From positions 1-38,726 of the forward strand of contig CALVKH010000005.1 in NCBI GenBank assembly GCA_944332575.1: DNA of 38,726 bases, in the 5' to 3' direction. The stretch comes from an uncultured Bacilli bacterium (GTDB lineage: Bacteria; Bacillota_I; Bacilli_A; RF39; UBA660). Positions 1 to 8,812 of the stretch are shown in pieces (the stretch's first letter is position 1; each line of letters starts with the position of its first letter). The notes beneath the pieces were generated by a model that was given only the letters and a program-made list of their open reading frames with translations, had not been told where the DNA came from and searched no databases. Position numbers and translations under genes: made by a program.

Positions 1-16
1 AATTTCTTATATATAG

Positions 17-50
17 TATAATCATATTAGATAAATATATAATAGGGAGT
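17..50 (+). promoter_or_regulatory. -10 box and ribosome binding site of the glucosaminidase gene
   Basis: TATAAT lies at 17-22 and a GGGAG ribosome binding site at 45-49, ahead of the ATG at 60. The -35 element would fall just outside the window, so the promoter is only half visible. Confidence 0.5.
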
Positions 51-59
51 TGGTATTAT

Positions 60-2156
60 ATGAAAATCAAAAAAATTGCGAAATCATCTATAATAATATT
101 AACTTTAATATGTATTAGTATATGTTTAACTCCAATTGCTAAAGCATTAACTTATAATCAGTATACAGCAAGAACAATAGCTTATTTAGGTTTAAATGTT
201 CGTAGTAGTGCTTCATCTAGTGCAACTATTGTAGGTAGTTTATCACATAACTCTACTTTTACATATACTGATAATGATGTAGTTGAAAACGAAAATGATT
301 CTTGTAAAGAATGGATATATGTAGCTTCTAAAAACGGATATGTATGTAAAGAATATACAGAAATTACTAAAACCGAACAAATTACTGATAATAACGATAA
401 TGAAATGTCACAAATGACTGATGAAGAATTTGATGAATATTTAGATAGTCAAGGATTCACTGAAAGTTATAAAGAAAAATTAAAAGAACTTCATAAAAAA
501 TATCCTTCTTGGGTATTCAAAGGAGTTAAAACTAATCGTGATTGGGCAAGTACTGTCGAAGAAGAAAGTCAAATCGGATATAGCACTTACTATATGGATG
601 CTATAAGAGAAGCGGCCGGACACGAAGCATATTTAAATACTGATAGTCACTATGATTGGTCTACTAATTTATTTACTGGATATGATGGATGGTTTTTCTT
701 AGCAAACGAACAAACAGTAGCATATTTCTTAGATCCTAGAAATTATTTAAACGAATCAAGTATTTTTATGTTTGAAAGTTTATATTATGATGATAGTTAT
801 CAAACCAAAGATAAATTGACTAATATTTTAAGTACTGATAAGTATAATGATTATATTTACAACGCTGGACAGGAATTTAATTATTCCCCTATCGCTCTTG
901 CAATAAAAATAAGACAAGAAGGAACAATTGGGAATAGACCTACCAATGGAACAACTAGTGTAAGGTGTAATTCTAGTAATTTATATGATGCAAATGGTAC
1001 ATTATATTTATCACCATTATATAATTTCTTTAATATAGGAGCTTCATCTAGTCCAAGTAATGCTGATTTAAATGGATTATGTTATGCTGCAACAACCAAT
1101 GCTAATTATTTCTTGCCATGGAATACGAAAGAAAAAGCTATTAGAGGTGGAACTAAATGGATAGCAGCTAATTATGTTAGTGCTGGTCAATATACTAATT
1201 ACTTTCAAAAGTTTAATACTGCTAATTCTAATACAGAAATTTGGCATCAATATATGACTAATTTGGAAGATCCTAAATCACAAGCTTCCATTTTATACAA
1301 CTTATATGCTGAAACAAATATGTTAAGATCTGCTTTTGTATTCTACATTCCAATATATGATAATATGCCAGAGAAAACAGAACTTCCTACTCCAGGTAAT
1401 CCAAATAACTGGTTAACTTCGTTAACTGTCAAAGTAGGAAATACAACCAATTCGGTATCTAATTTCAATGGTAATACTACTTCGTATACTATCAATGTTG
1501 CAAGTAATATCAATAATATCACAATAAATAGTACTACAGTAGCAAAAACATCATATGTTTCTATTGATGGTAGTGCTAAATCTTTAAAAACGCAATCAAA
1601 ACAAGTAGCTTTAAAAAATAAAGAAAGTACTTTCAATATCGTGGTAACAGCTGGTAATGGTAATACAAAAACTTACACAATAAAAGTGATTAAAGAAGAT
1701 GTACCAGCAGGAGAACAACCAACAATTGAAGAAATGCTAGAAAAAGCTAACTTAAACTACACAGCTGAATACATTAGTGGAATCACATTTGGTACTGGTA
1801 GTACTACTTTAACCAATCAATTATTAAAAACAAATAGTTTTGCTACAATTCAAATTACTAATAATCAGGGAGATGCGAAACCAACAGGAGCGTTAGGTAC
1901 AGGGGATAAAGTAAAAATAACTAGCAATAATGAAACTAAAACTTTTGAAATAGTACTATTTGGTGATATTAATGGAGATGGTACTATTAATAATGTGGAT
2001 TTATTAAGAGTACAAAAACATATTTGGAAAGATACTAATTTAACTGGTGCTTTTTATAAAGCAGCGGATATTAATAAAGATGGAGCTATTACTAATGTTG
2101 ATTTATTAAAAATTCAAAAACATATTTGGAAAGATGCAATCATTTCTCAAAATTAA
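60..2156 (+). CDS. Secreted N-acetylglucosaminidase with SH3b, cadherin-like and dockerin domains
   Basis: This is a predicted cell-wall hydrolase that cleaves glycan strands of peptidoglycan outside the cell. The 698-residue protein starts with a signal peptide (about residues 1-29). A bacterial SH3-like segment follows at about 35-102. A GH73/LytG-type glucosaminidase core covers about 150-440, with the likely catalytic Glu287 in the IRQEG motif. A cadherin-like beta-sandwich lies at about 452-545. The end is a type I dockerin made of two calcium-binding repeats, starting at Asp636 (DINGDGTINNVDLL) and Asp670 (DINKDGAITNVDLL), each followed by the same QKHIWKD helix end. The next gene starts 11 bases after the stop and encodes a cohesin-like membrane protein, so the dockerin probably anchors the enzyme there. 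The domains are read by eye; the dockerin is the clearest and the SH3b boundary is approximate. Confidence 0.88.
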   Translation: MKIKKIAKSSIIILTLICISICLTPIAKALTYNQYTARTIAYLGLNVRSSASSSATIVGSLSHNSTFTYTDNDVVENENDSCKEWIYVASKNGYVCKEYTEITKTEQITDNNDNEMSQMTDEEFDEYLDSQGFTESYKEKLKELHKKYPSWVFKGVKTNRDWASTVEEESQIGYSTYYMDAIREAAGHEAYLNTDSHYDWSTNLFTGYDGWFFLANEQTVAYFLDPRNYLNESSIFMFESLYYDDSYQTKDKLTNILSTDKYNDYIYNAGQEFNYSPIALAIKIRQEGTIGNRPTNGTTSVRCNSSNLYDANGTLYLSPLYNFFNIGASSSPSNADLNGLCYAATTNANYFLPWNTKEKAIRGGTKWIAANYVSAGQYTNYFQKFNTANSNTEIWHQYMTNLEDPKSQASILYNLYAETNMLRSAFVFYIPIYDNMPEKTELPTPGNPNNWLTSLTVKVGNTTNSVSNFNGNTTSYTINVASNINNITINSTTVAKTSYVSIDGSAKSLKTQSKQVALKNKESTFNIVVTAGNGNTKTYTIKVIKEDVPAGEQPTIEEMLEKANLNYTAEYISGITFGTGSTTLTNQLLKTNSFATIQITNNQGDAKPTGALGTGDKVKITSNNETKTFEIVLFGDINGDGTINNVDLLRVQKHIWKDTNLTGAFYKAADINKDGAITNVDLLKIQKHIWKDAIISQN

Positions 2157-2167
2157 GGAGGTACAAT

Positions 2168-3625
2168 ATGAAATTAAGAAAAGGAAAACTATTAGGATTT
2201 ATAATTCTCACATTATTTCTTGGATTTATATTTAAACTAGATGTTAATGCTGCTAGTGCTAGTGTATCAGTAACTAGTAATAAATCAAGTTTAGTTGTTG
2301 GTAATACAGTAACTTTTACTGTAAGAGTTCAAGCAGATAGTGCAATTGGTGCGTGGGATTATGCTACTAATGTATCTAGTAATTTAACTTATATTAGTGG
2401 TAGTCCAGTATCTAAGAGTGCTAATTTACCATCCAACAATTCAACTAAAGTAATTACTTATAGTTTTACATATCGAGCAAATTCGTCTGGAACCGCAACT
2501 TTTAATTTTAGATTAAGTAATTTATTAGATTATAAAACAGAAAGTTTAATGAGTTTCCCAGCTAATACTTCAAGAAATGTAAAAGTAATTACACAAAATG
2601 AATTAGAACAAAGTTATAGTAAAAATAATAATTTAAAAAGCTTATCAATTGAAGGATATCAATTATCCCCTACTTTTAATAAAAACACTTTAGAATATAA
2701 CGTTGAAGTTCCTAATGATGTTACTAAAGTAAAAATAAATGCTATTAAAGAAGATAGTACAGCATCTATTCAAGGTACTGGTGAAAGAGAAGTTAGTGAA
2801 GGTAAAAATAAACTGGAAATCAAAGTTACTGCACAAAACGGATCAGTTAAAACTTATGTTATTAATGTAACTGTTAAAGAATTGGATCCAATTAAAGTTA
2901 AAGTAGACAATGAAGAATTTAATGTTGTTAGAAAAGAATCACAAATAACTGCTCCTAACTCCACATTTACAAACACAACTATTAAAATAAATGATTTAGA
3001 AGTACCAGCATTTGAAAATAAAGAACTTGGTTATATATTAGTGGGACTAAAAAATGAAGATGGAGATATTGCTCTTTATATATATGATGAAAAAGAAAAT
3101 AGTTACACATTATATCAAGAATATAACTTTAAATCATCTATCATTTGTATTATTGATGACATAAATAAAATTCCAGAAGGATATGATGAAGTAAAAATAA
3201 AAATTGATGATAAAACAGTTACTGTTTATCAAAAAAACAAAGATTCTAAATTTTATTTATTCTATGGTGTTAATGTAGAAACTGGAAAAGAAAATTTGTA
3301 TATCTATGATAGTGAAGAAGAAACAGTTCAACGTTATAATGATGACGAACAAAACACAGAAAATAAATCTAATGAAGAAATTTATCAATATATAATAATT
3401 GGTCTTGGATCATTACTAATTATTACTTACCTAGTGTTATTGATAACTTTAATCAATAATAGTAGGAAAAAAAAGAGATTAGAAATGAAAAGAATGTCTA
3501 AAAAAAGAAGAAGAAGATTAGAAAATGAAGAAAACAATAACAATAATAATGACAATAATAGTGATGATAACAATACCGATAATACTGAGATTCAAGAACA
3601 TAATGATGAAAAAGAAGAAAGTTAA
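2168..3625 (+). CDS. Membrane-anchored protein with cohesin-like and cadherin-like domains
   Basis: The 485-residue protein is probably a surface anchor. The ATG at 2168 was chosen because AAGGAGGT sits 5 bases upstream and the signal peptide then starts at once (MKLRKGKLLGF). An in-frame ATG at 2126 would lie inside the upstream gene. After the signal peptide, residues about 30-135 form a beta-rich module resembling a cohesin (VSVTSNKSSLVVGNTVTFTV at its start). A cadherin-like beta-sandwich follows at about 155-240, then an unrecognised extracellular region. A transmembrane helix near residues 405-430 (YIIIGLGSLLIITYLVLL) is followed by a basic stretch and an Asn/Asp/Glu-rich cytoplasmic tail. 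It forms an operon with the dockerin-bearing hydrolase. The cohesin call rests on fold pattern and context and is less certain than the dockerin. Confidence 0.75.
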   Translation: MKLRKGKLLGFIILTLFLGFIFKLDVNAASASVSVTSNKSSLVVGNTVTFTVRVQADSAIGAWDYATNVSSNLTYISGSPVSKSANLPSNNSTKVITYSFTYRANSSGTATFNFRLSNLLDYKTESLMSFPANTSRNVKVITQNELEQSYSKNNNLKSLSIEGYQLSPTFNKNTLEYNVEVPNDVTKVKINAIKEDSTASIQGTGEREVSEGKNKLEIKVTAQNGSVKTYVINVTVKELDPIKVKVDNEEFNVVRKESQITAPNSTFTNTTIKINDLEVPAFENKELGYILVGLKNEDGDIALYIYDEKENSYTLYQEYNFKSSIICIIDDINKIPEGYDEVKIKIDDKTVTVYQKNKDSKFYLFYGVNVETGKENLYIYDSEEETVQRYNDDEQNTENKSNEEIYQYIIIGLGSLLIITYLVLLITLINNSRKKKRLEMKRMSKKRRRRLENEENNNNNNDNNSDDNNTDNTEIQEHNDEKEES

Positions 3626-3638
3626 TTTCTTCTTTTTT
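3612..3638 (+). terminator. Intrinsic terminator of the cohesin/dockerin operon
   Basis: A perfect 9-bp stem (AAGAAGAAA / TTTCTTCTT) with a GTTAA loop containing the stop codon is followed by a T run. The hairpin overlaps the last codons of the cohesin-like gene. Confidence 0.75.
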
Positions 3639-3671
3639 AACGTAAATAAAAATCTTATTAAATTGAAAATA

Positions 3672-3700
3672 TAGACAAAAACTTATTTTCATAGTATAAT
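3672..3700 (+). promoter_or_regulatory. Vegetative promoter of the RNase J gene
   Basis: The -35 TAGACA (3672-3677) and -10 TATAAT (3695-3700) are separated by exactly 17 bases. An AAAGGAG ribosome binding site precedes the ATG at 3741. Confidence 0.7.
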
Positions 3701-3740
3701 TTCATAGTTAGTTCTTTTATTATTAAAGAAAGGAGAAAAC

Positions 3741-5423
3741 ATGAATAAAAACCAAAAAGAAACTAAAATAATAGTTCTAGGTGGTTTAGGTGAAGTCGGA
3801 AAAAACATGTATTGTGTAATGCATGATGACGAAATTATTATTATTGATGCGGGTGTTTCTTTTCCAGATGGCGGGCTTTTAGGAATAGATTATGTTTTAC
3901 CAGATTATACTTTTTTAAAACAAAATCAAGATAAAATCAAAGCTTTAGTTATAACTCATGGACATGAAGATCATATTGGTGGTATACCATTTTTATTACA
4001 ATCAGTAAATATCCCTGCAATTTATGCACCTAACCAAGCGAAAGAACTTATTGCTTTAAAACTAGAAGATCGTAATATTAGATACGATAATTTATTTGTT
4101 TATACGGATAAAGACGTATTAAAATTTAAGAATATTCAAGTAGAATTTTTTAGAACAACTCACTCTATTCCTGATTCGCATGGAATAGTAATTACTACTC
4201 CTAATGGTAGAATTGTAACTACAGGAGACTTCAAATTTGATTTTACTCCTATAGGACCTATGGCTGACTTACATAAAATGGCTGAATTCGGTAAAAAAGG
4301 TGTAGATTTACTTATAAGTGATTCTACTAATGCTTTAAATGAAGGTATTTCTATTAGTGAGACTAAGGTAGATAATGCTTTAAATGAAATATTTGATAAG
4401 CATGAAAACAGTCGTATTATCATTGCTACTTTTGCATCAAATATATATAGGTTAAAACATATTATTGAAACATGTTATAATCACAATCGAAAATTATGTG
4501 TATTTGGTCGTAGTATGGAAAATAACATTGAAATATCAATTAAAGGTGGATATATTAATCACAAAGATATATTAATAACTCCTGAAGAAGCTAACAACTT
4601 AAAGCCTAAAGAAGTAACTATACTTTGTACAGGTTCACAAGGAGAACCACTAGCTGCACTATCTAGAATCGCTAATAATAGCCATAAACAAATAAAATTA
4701 AGACCAGATGATGTTGTAGTATTTTCTTCTTCTCCTATTCCAGGTAATGCTTTATCTATTGGGAGAACAATAAATAAATTATACTTACAAGGAGTAAAAG
4801 TTTATACCAATACATCATTAAATGATATCCATACATCCGGACACGCTAATATTGAAGAGTTAAAATTAATGATTAGATTAATTAACCCTAAATATTTAAT
4901 GCCTTTTCACGGAGATTATCGTATGCTTAAAAATCACGCTAATATTGGTATTGAATGTGGTATTCCTAAAGAAAATACATTTGTATTACAAAATGGAGAT
5001 GTCTTAATTTTAAAAAATCATGTGATTACTAAAGGAGAACCAGTTATTGCTAGCGATATATATGTCGATGGTAACAGATTAGGAGAAATAAACGGAGCTG
5101 TTCTAAGAGATAGAAAAATAATGGCCAGTGACGGAATACTAGTAGTTATAGCTAATATAGATATGAAAAATAAAACATTGTTAATTAAGCCAAATATTAC
5201 TACAAGAGGATTTATATTAATAAATGAAAATGAAGAACTAATAAGAAAAATAGAAAATATAGCAGCTAATGCTATACAAAATAAATTAAAAGAAGACAAT
5301 GTTTCTTTCAATGATATTAAGAGTCAAATAACTACTGACTTATTTCCATTTATATATGAAACAACTGGTAGAAAACCAATTATCCTACCAGTAGTACTTG
5401 ATATAAAGAAAAATAATAATTAA
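3741..5423 (+). CDS. rnjA: Ribonuclease J
   Basis: RNase J is a zinc-dependent 5'-3' exo- and endoribonuclease of mRNA decay and rRNA maturation. The 560-residue protein has the usual family length. The metallo-beta-lactamase motif HGHEDH lies at residues 73-78 near the N-terminus (VITHGHEDHIGG). The beta-CASP part carries the TGSQGEP motif, HTSGHA and PFHGDYRML. Its C-terminal domain ends in the typical KKTGRRP-like TTGRKPIILPVV. It is monocistronic, with its own promoter upstream and a hairpin terminator directly after the stop codon. Only one RNase J gene is present in the window; rnjA and rnjB paralogues cannot be told apart from sequence alone, so the symbol is by default. Confidence 0.95.
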   Translation: MNKNQKETKIIVLGGLGEVGKNMYCVMHDDEIIIIDAGVSFPDGGLLGIDYVLPDYTFLKQNQDKIKALVITHGHEDHIGGIPFLLQSVNIPAIYAPNQAKELIALKLEDRNIRYDNLFVYTDKDVLKFKNIQVEFFRTTHSIPDSHGIVITTPNGRIVTTGDFKFDFTPIGPMADLHKMAEFGKKGVDLLISDSTNALNEGISISETKVDNALNEIFDKHENSRIIIATFASNIYRLKHIIETCYNHNRKLCVFGRSMENNIEISIKGGYINHKDILITPEEANNLKPKEVTILCTGSQGEPLAALSRIANNSHKQIKLRPDDVVVFSSSPIPGNALSIGRTINKLYLQGVKVYTNTSLNDIHTSGHANIEELKLMIRLINPKYLMPFHGDYRMLKNHANIGIECGIPKENTFVLQNGDVLILKNHVITKGEPVIASDIYVDGNRLGEINGAVLRDRKIMASDGILVVIANIDMKNKTLLIKPNITTRGFILINENEELIRKIENIAANAIQNKLKEDNVSFNDIKSQITTDLFPFIYETTGRKPIILPVVLDIKKNNN

Positions 5424-5450
5424 AAAAGAGTAATTAATTTACTCTTTTAA
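5424..5450. terminator. Bidirectional terminator between convergent genes
   Basis: A 10-bp stem (AAAAGAGTAA / TTACTCTTTT) with a 5-base loop is flanked by A and T runs. It can end transcripts of RNase J from the left and of the surface protein gene from the right, and overlaps the latter's stop codon. Confidence 0.8.
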
Positions 5451-6937
5451 TTTATTTTAATAACGTAAGGAGAATTTAAAGTTCCATCTCCTTGGGTAAT
5501 TTCAATATCTGACTTGAGATTAATGACCGGACGAACTGCCACTGTGCTAAAGGGTGCGGCAGTAGTTCTCAAGACCCCGTACTCCATCATATAAAACATA
5601 GTAGCTGGTGCATTAGCAACAGGAGAAGCAGAATAGCCTGGAGACATCATCCAATAGCCATAATCTATATGTAAATAATGAGAAAGCGTCGTTCCACTCG
5701 AACATGACCCTGCATATGCAGCTTCATCTGCTGTTATTAATCCTATTGGATAATCTAATGCTTTATTTCCTTTATTACTACTAGTAGTTGTATATAAATC
5801 ATTACTTTGTGGACAACTAAATTGTGGTGCTTTATTTGTCTCTAGCCGACTATATGCTCCATAGTGAGTTGCAGTGGTACCTATTCCTGTTCCACTACTC
5901 AAACTTCTATCTCCACAAAATCCACTGTCTGCTATATAAGAAGCATAACTTAATAAGTTCTCTTCATACCATGTATCTAATACTGTTTTGATTGTACTAT
6001 CATGGGTATTAGCATGTGTCTCTTCATAACTAGTACCTCCTGGTGTTCCATACATATATCCTACATATGCATTGTCATTCCATTCTTCATTAAATGCACC
6101 TTCTCCTATCGTCGCAGCACTTCTTGTTGCATCAGGAGTTTCTCCTTGATAGATTAATCTGATACTAGAGTCCTCATTGATTCTTATAATTCTCCAGTAA
6201 TATCCTGCAAAACTTACATAATTGTTTGTTACTGCTCCTCTAAAATAGTATGTCCTTTGGTTGTTTTCAGTATTAGTGGATGTATAATATAATCCTTGTC
6301 CATTGGTTGCACTACTTGGCTGACTAAAATCAATACTATCATCACTTTGTGGTGTATTATCACTTAATATAGCATTTACTAAGGTTGGTTTTCCCGTATC
6401 TTCATTATCGATATTAGGATCACTTGGAGTTAAACTTTGTCCATCATCTTGGATACATTCTATATTCATAATAAGTTCTTTTGTTGTATCACTTGGTATA
6501 CTGGTTGCATTTATATCAAACTCCACTATTATTTTAAAGGTCTTTGTTGCATTGGATGCTAATCTTTCTTGATTCTGTATCCCTTCTATCGTGTATATTA
6601 TCACATAACTTCCTGTTGTTTGTACATTTACTTCATTGATAATGGCATCTACACTTCCACTATTTTTTATGGTGATACTATATTCTATCTTATCTCCTGG
6701 TTTTCTTAATCCTGCATTAAATGTAGCATTAGTACCATTGTAGGTTGGATTTTCTATATTATAGGCTGTTCCTGTAATATTACTGGTAATAGAGGTTATT
6801 TCTATATTCCAAGTACTTGTGATATTTCCTGTTCCATTAATAGTTAATCTTGTCATAAGTGCTGCATACACCACTACCATTACTAGTACTGCTACCATCA
6901 TTACTCCTATTATTATCTTTTTCTTATTACTATACAT
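5447..6937 (-). CDS. Surface protein with TasA-like and DUF6273-like domains, probably phase variable
   Basis: Function unknown. The 496-residue protein starts with a short cytoplasmic stretch and one transmembrane or signal segment (about 8-27). Residues about 30-165 look like the TasA/camelysin type of extracellular beta-sandwich, with the pattern GLRKPGD...YSITIKNSGSVDA. After a linker, residues about 210-496 resemble the DUF6273 / C-type-lectin-like modules of gut bacterial surface proteins (YYWRIIRINEDSSIRLIY, WMMSPG, VRPVINLKSDIEI, DGTLNSPYVIKIN). Cysteines appear only in the extracellular part. Its DNA is visibly richer in G and C than its neighbours, compatible with transfer or recombination among paralogues. 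It is monocistronic and is inserted between rnjA and rny. Its promoter contains a G7 tract in the spacer, which suggests on/off expression. The adhesin role is inference. Confidence 0.7.
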   Translation of the reverse strand: MYSNKKKIIIGVMMVAVLVMVVVYAALMTRLTINGTGNITSTWNIEITSITSNITGTAYNIENPTYNGTNATFNAGLRKPGDKIEYSITIKNSGSVDAIINEVNVQTTGSYVIIYTIEGIQNQERLASNATKTFKIIVEFDINATSIPSDTTKELIMNIECIQDDGQSLTPSDPNIDNEDTGKPTLVNAILSDNTPQSDDSIDFSQPSSATNGQGLYYTSTNTENNQRTYYFRGAVTNNYVSFAGYYWRIIRINEDSSIRLIYQGETPDATRSAATIGEGAFNEEWNDNAYVGYMYGTPGGTSYEETHANTHDSTIKTVLDTWYEENLLSYASYIADSGFCGDRSLSSGTGIGTTATHYGAYSRLETNKAPQFSCPQSNDLYTTTSSNKGNKALDYPIGLITADEAAYAGSCSSGTTLSHYLHIDYGYWMMSPGYSASPVANAPATMFYMMEYGVLRTTAAPFSTVAVRPVINLKSDIEITQGDGTLNSPYVIKIN

Positions 6938-6969
6938 AATATCACTCCGTTATTATTTGTTCTATATAC

Positions 6970-7000
6970 ATTATACCCCCCCTCCCCAGAAAATTTTCAA
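6970..7000 (-). promoter_or_regulatory. Promoter with a poly-G tract in the spacer, likely phase-variable
   Basis: Read on the minus strand, the -35 TTGAAA (6995-7000) and -10 TATAAT (6970-6975) are separated by 19 bases that end in GGGGAGGGGGGG. The seven-G run directly abuts the -10 box. The same -35 hexamer at 31201-31206 uses a 17-base spacer. Loss of two G residues would give 17 here. The ribosome binding site is CGGAGTG ahead of the ATG at 6937. Confidence 0.7.
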
Positions 7001-7047
7001 TATTTTTTTTAGGGGCTTACATTTTTTGACAGGGCATCGTATCTTAT

Positions 7048-7071
7048 AAAAAAAAGATAGTCTTCACTATC
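7048..7071 (-). terminator. Intrinsic terminator between the rny unit and the surface protein gene
   Basis: On the minus strand a 6-bp stem GATAGT / ACTATC with a GAAG tetraloop is followed by eight T residues. It is a second terminator downstream of rny, after the one at 7134-7159. Confidence 0.75.
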
Positions 7072-7133
7072 CAATTATTTTACATAATCTCTTACTGGTT
7101 TCAATCTGCTTCTTTCCTCCTATAACATTCGAC

Positions 7134-7159
7134 AAAAAAAGAGGCTTATTTTGCCTCTT
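7134..7159 (-). terminator. Intrinsic terminator of rny
   Basis: On the minus strand a 7-bp stem AAGAGGC / GCCTCTT with a 7-base loop carries the rny stop codon in the loop and is followed by a T run. Confidence 0.85.
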
Positions 7160-8696
7160 CTTGTGCTCTTGTTTCTCTTACTACAGTTACTTTAATAGTA
7201 CCTGGATATTGCATAGTTTCTTCTATTTTATCCTTAATATCTCTAGCTACTTTATGTGCTGTTAAATCATCAATTTCATCTGGTTTAACAATAACTCTTA
7301 ATTCACGTCCTGCTTGTACAGCATAAGTCTTTTCAATTCCATCCATTTCGTTCGCGATATTTTCTAGTTGTTCCAAACGCTTAATATAATTTTCTAGTGA
7401 ATCATTTCTAGCACCTGGTCGTGATGCTGATAGGCTATCAGCAATAGCTACAATAATAGATATAATTGATGTAGCTTCTGTATCACCATGATGAGATGCA
7501 ATAGCATTAATTACTACGTTATTTTCATTATACTTTTTAGCTAAATCGACACCTATTTCAACATGGCTTCCTTCAATTTCATGATCAACAGCTTTTCCAA
7601 TGTCATGTAATAGTCCTGCTCTTTTAGCTAAAGCAATATTTTCTCCTAATTCACCAGCGATAAGTCCCGCTAAATGAGCTACCTGCTTAGAATGCTCTAA
7701 AGCATTTTGACCGTAACTTGTTCTAAAATATAATTTACCGATCAATTCTATTAATACTGGATCAACTTTAGTAATTCCTAATTCAAATAAAGCATCATTA
7801 CCATATTCAATAATTTTAGCTTTCATTTCCTTACTTACTTTATCGTATAATTCTTCAATTCTAGTTGGATGAATACGTCCATCTTTAATTAATGTTTCTA
7901 GAGTAACTCTAGCAATTTCACGACGCAGTGGATCAAAACTAGATAACACTACTGCTTCTGGTGTATCATCAATAATTAAATCAACTCCAGTAATTGCTTC
8001 AATAGTTCTTATATTTCTTCCTTCTCGGCCAATGATACGACCTTTCATCTCATCATTAGGTAATGTTACTACTGTAACTGTTTGTTCATTAGCTAAATCT
8101 GCTGCATATCTTTGCATTGATAAAACCACTAAGTCTTTAGCTTTCTTGTCAGCAACTAATTTTGCTTCATTTTCTTTTTCTTTGATGTATACTGCTATTT
8201 CTTTTGACATTTGCTCTTCTACTTTTTTCATCATTAAATCGTGAGCTTTGTCTTTGCTTAAACCGGATATTTTACTTAGTAAATCAAGTTGTTCTTGTTT
8301 TAAGTCTTCCACTTTTGCACGTTCGCTTTGGATCTCTTCTTGTTTAGATAACAAACTATTTTCTCTCTCATCTAGAGCAATATCACGTTTTTGATATAAC
8401 TCCTCTCTCTTATCCATATTATTTTCACGCTGAATAAGACGATCCTCAGAAATCTTTAATTCATTTTTCTTTTCTTTTATTTCTTTATCGGTTTCTATTT
8501 TTAATTTATGTATTTCTTCTTTTGCTTCTAATAAAGAATCACGTTTCGCTTTCTCAGCCTCTTTTTTAGCTTTTTCTTTTATTTCTTCTGCTTTTTTAGT
8601 AGAATTTTTTTCTTTTATATTATTAGCTAAAAAACTTCCCGCAACACCAGTTGATAATCCAATTACGACTAGCAAAATGGAGAATAATAAGTCCAT
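7146..8696 (-). CDS. rny: Ribonuclease Y
   Basis: RNase Y is a membrane-bound endoribonuclease that initiates mRNA decay in Firmicutes. The 516-residue protein has the normal family length. An N-terminal transmembrane helix (about 3-22) is followed by a long charged coiled coil to about 190. The KH domain carries [19 protein letters not shown], and the HD domain has [10 protein letters not shown] and a downstream ASHHGD, which supply the metal ligands. The C-terminus ends in the typical [18 protein letters not shown]-like block. It has its own promoter (8754-8782), a GGAGGT ribosome binding site and its own terminator. With RNase J in the same window it represents the Bacillus-type decay machinery. 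Confidence 0.97.
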   Translation of the reverse strand: MDLLFSILLVVIGLSTGVAGSFLANNIKEKNSTKKAEEIKEKAKKEAEKAKRDSLLEAKEEIHKLKIETDKEIKEKKNELKISEDRLIQRENNMDKREELYQKRDIALDERENSLLSKQEEIQSERAKVEDLKQEQLDLLSKISGLSKDKAHDLMMKKVEEQMSKEIAVYIKEKENEAKLVADKKAKDLVVLSMQRYAADLANEQTVTVVTLPNDEMKGRIIGREGRNIRTIEAITGVDLIIDDTPEAVVLSSFDPLRREIARVTLETLIKDGRIHPTRIEELYDKVSKEMKAKIIEYGNDALFELGITKVDPVLIELIGKLYFRTSYGQNALEHSKQVAHLAGLIAGELGENIALAKRAGLLHDIGKAVDHEIEGSHVEIGVDLAKKYNENNVVINAIASHHGDTEATSIISIIVAIADSLSASRPGARNDSLENYIKRLEQLENIANEMDGIEKTYAVQAGRELRVIVKPDEIDDLTAHKVARDIKDKIEETMQYPGTIKVTVVRETRAQEEAK

Positions 8697-8753
8697 ATTT
8701 TACCTCCATTTCTATTTATGTTAAAATTTTTTTAATCATTAACATCTATATCT

Positions 8754-8782
8754 ATTGTAGTTTTTATTTGTTTATAAGTCAA
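8754..8782 (-). promoter_or_regulatory. Vegetative promoter of rny
   Basis: On the minus strand TTGACT (8777-8782) and TACAAT (8754-8759) are separated by 17 bases. The promoter starts directly after the recA terminator. Confidence 0.65.
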
Positions 8783-8783
8783 G

Positions 8784-8807
8784 AAAAAAGAGTATTGCTA
8801 CTCTTTT
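8784..8807 (-). terminator. Intrinsic terminator of recA
   Basis: On the minus strand a 9-bp stem AAAAGAGTA / TACTCTTTT with a 4-base loop is followed by T residues. It lies just past the recA stop codon. Confidence 0.85.
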
Positions 8808-8812
8808 AAAAA

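Noticed and set aside
4440-4460. AGG reassigned from Arg to Met, as reported for a clade of uncultured Bacilli.
   Set aside because: The AGG codon of RNase J at the conserved NIYRLKHI-like position fits Arg, and other AGG codons sit in basic contexts.
5447-6937. A diversity-generating retroelement acting on the C-terminal VRPVI-like end of the surface protein.
   Set aside because: No reverse transcriptase and no template repeat are in the window, and the codons near the motif are not of the AAY type typical of such variable sites.
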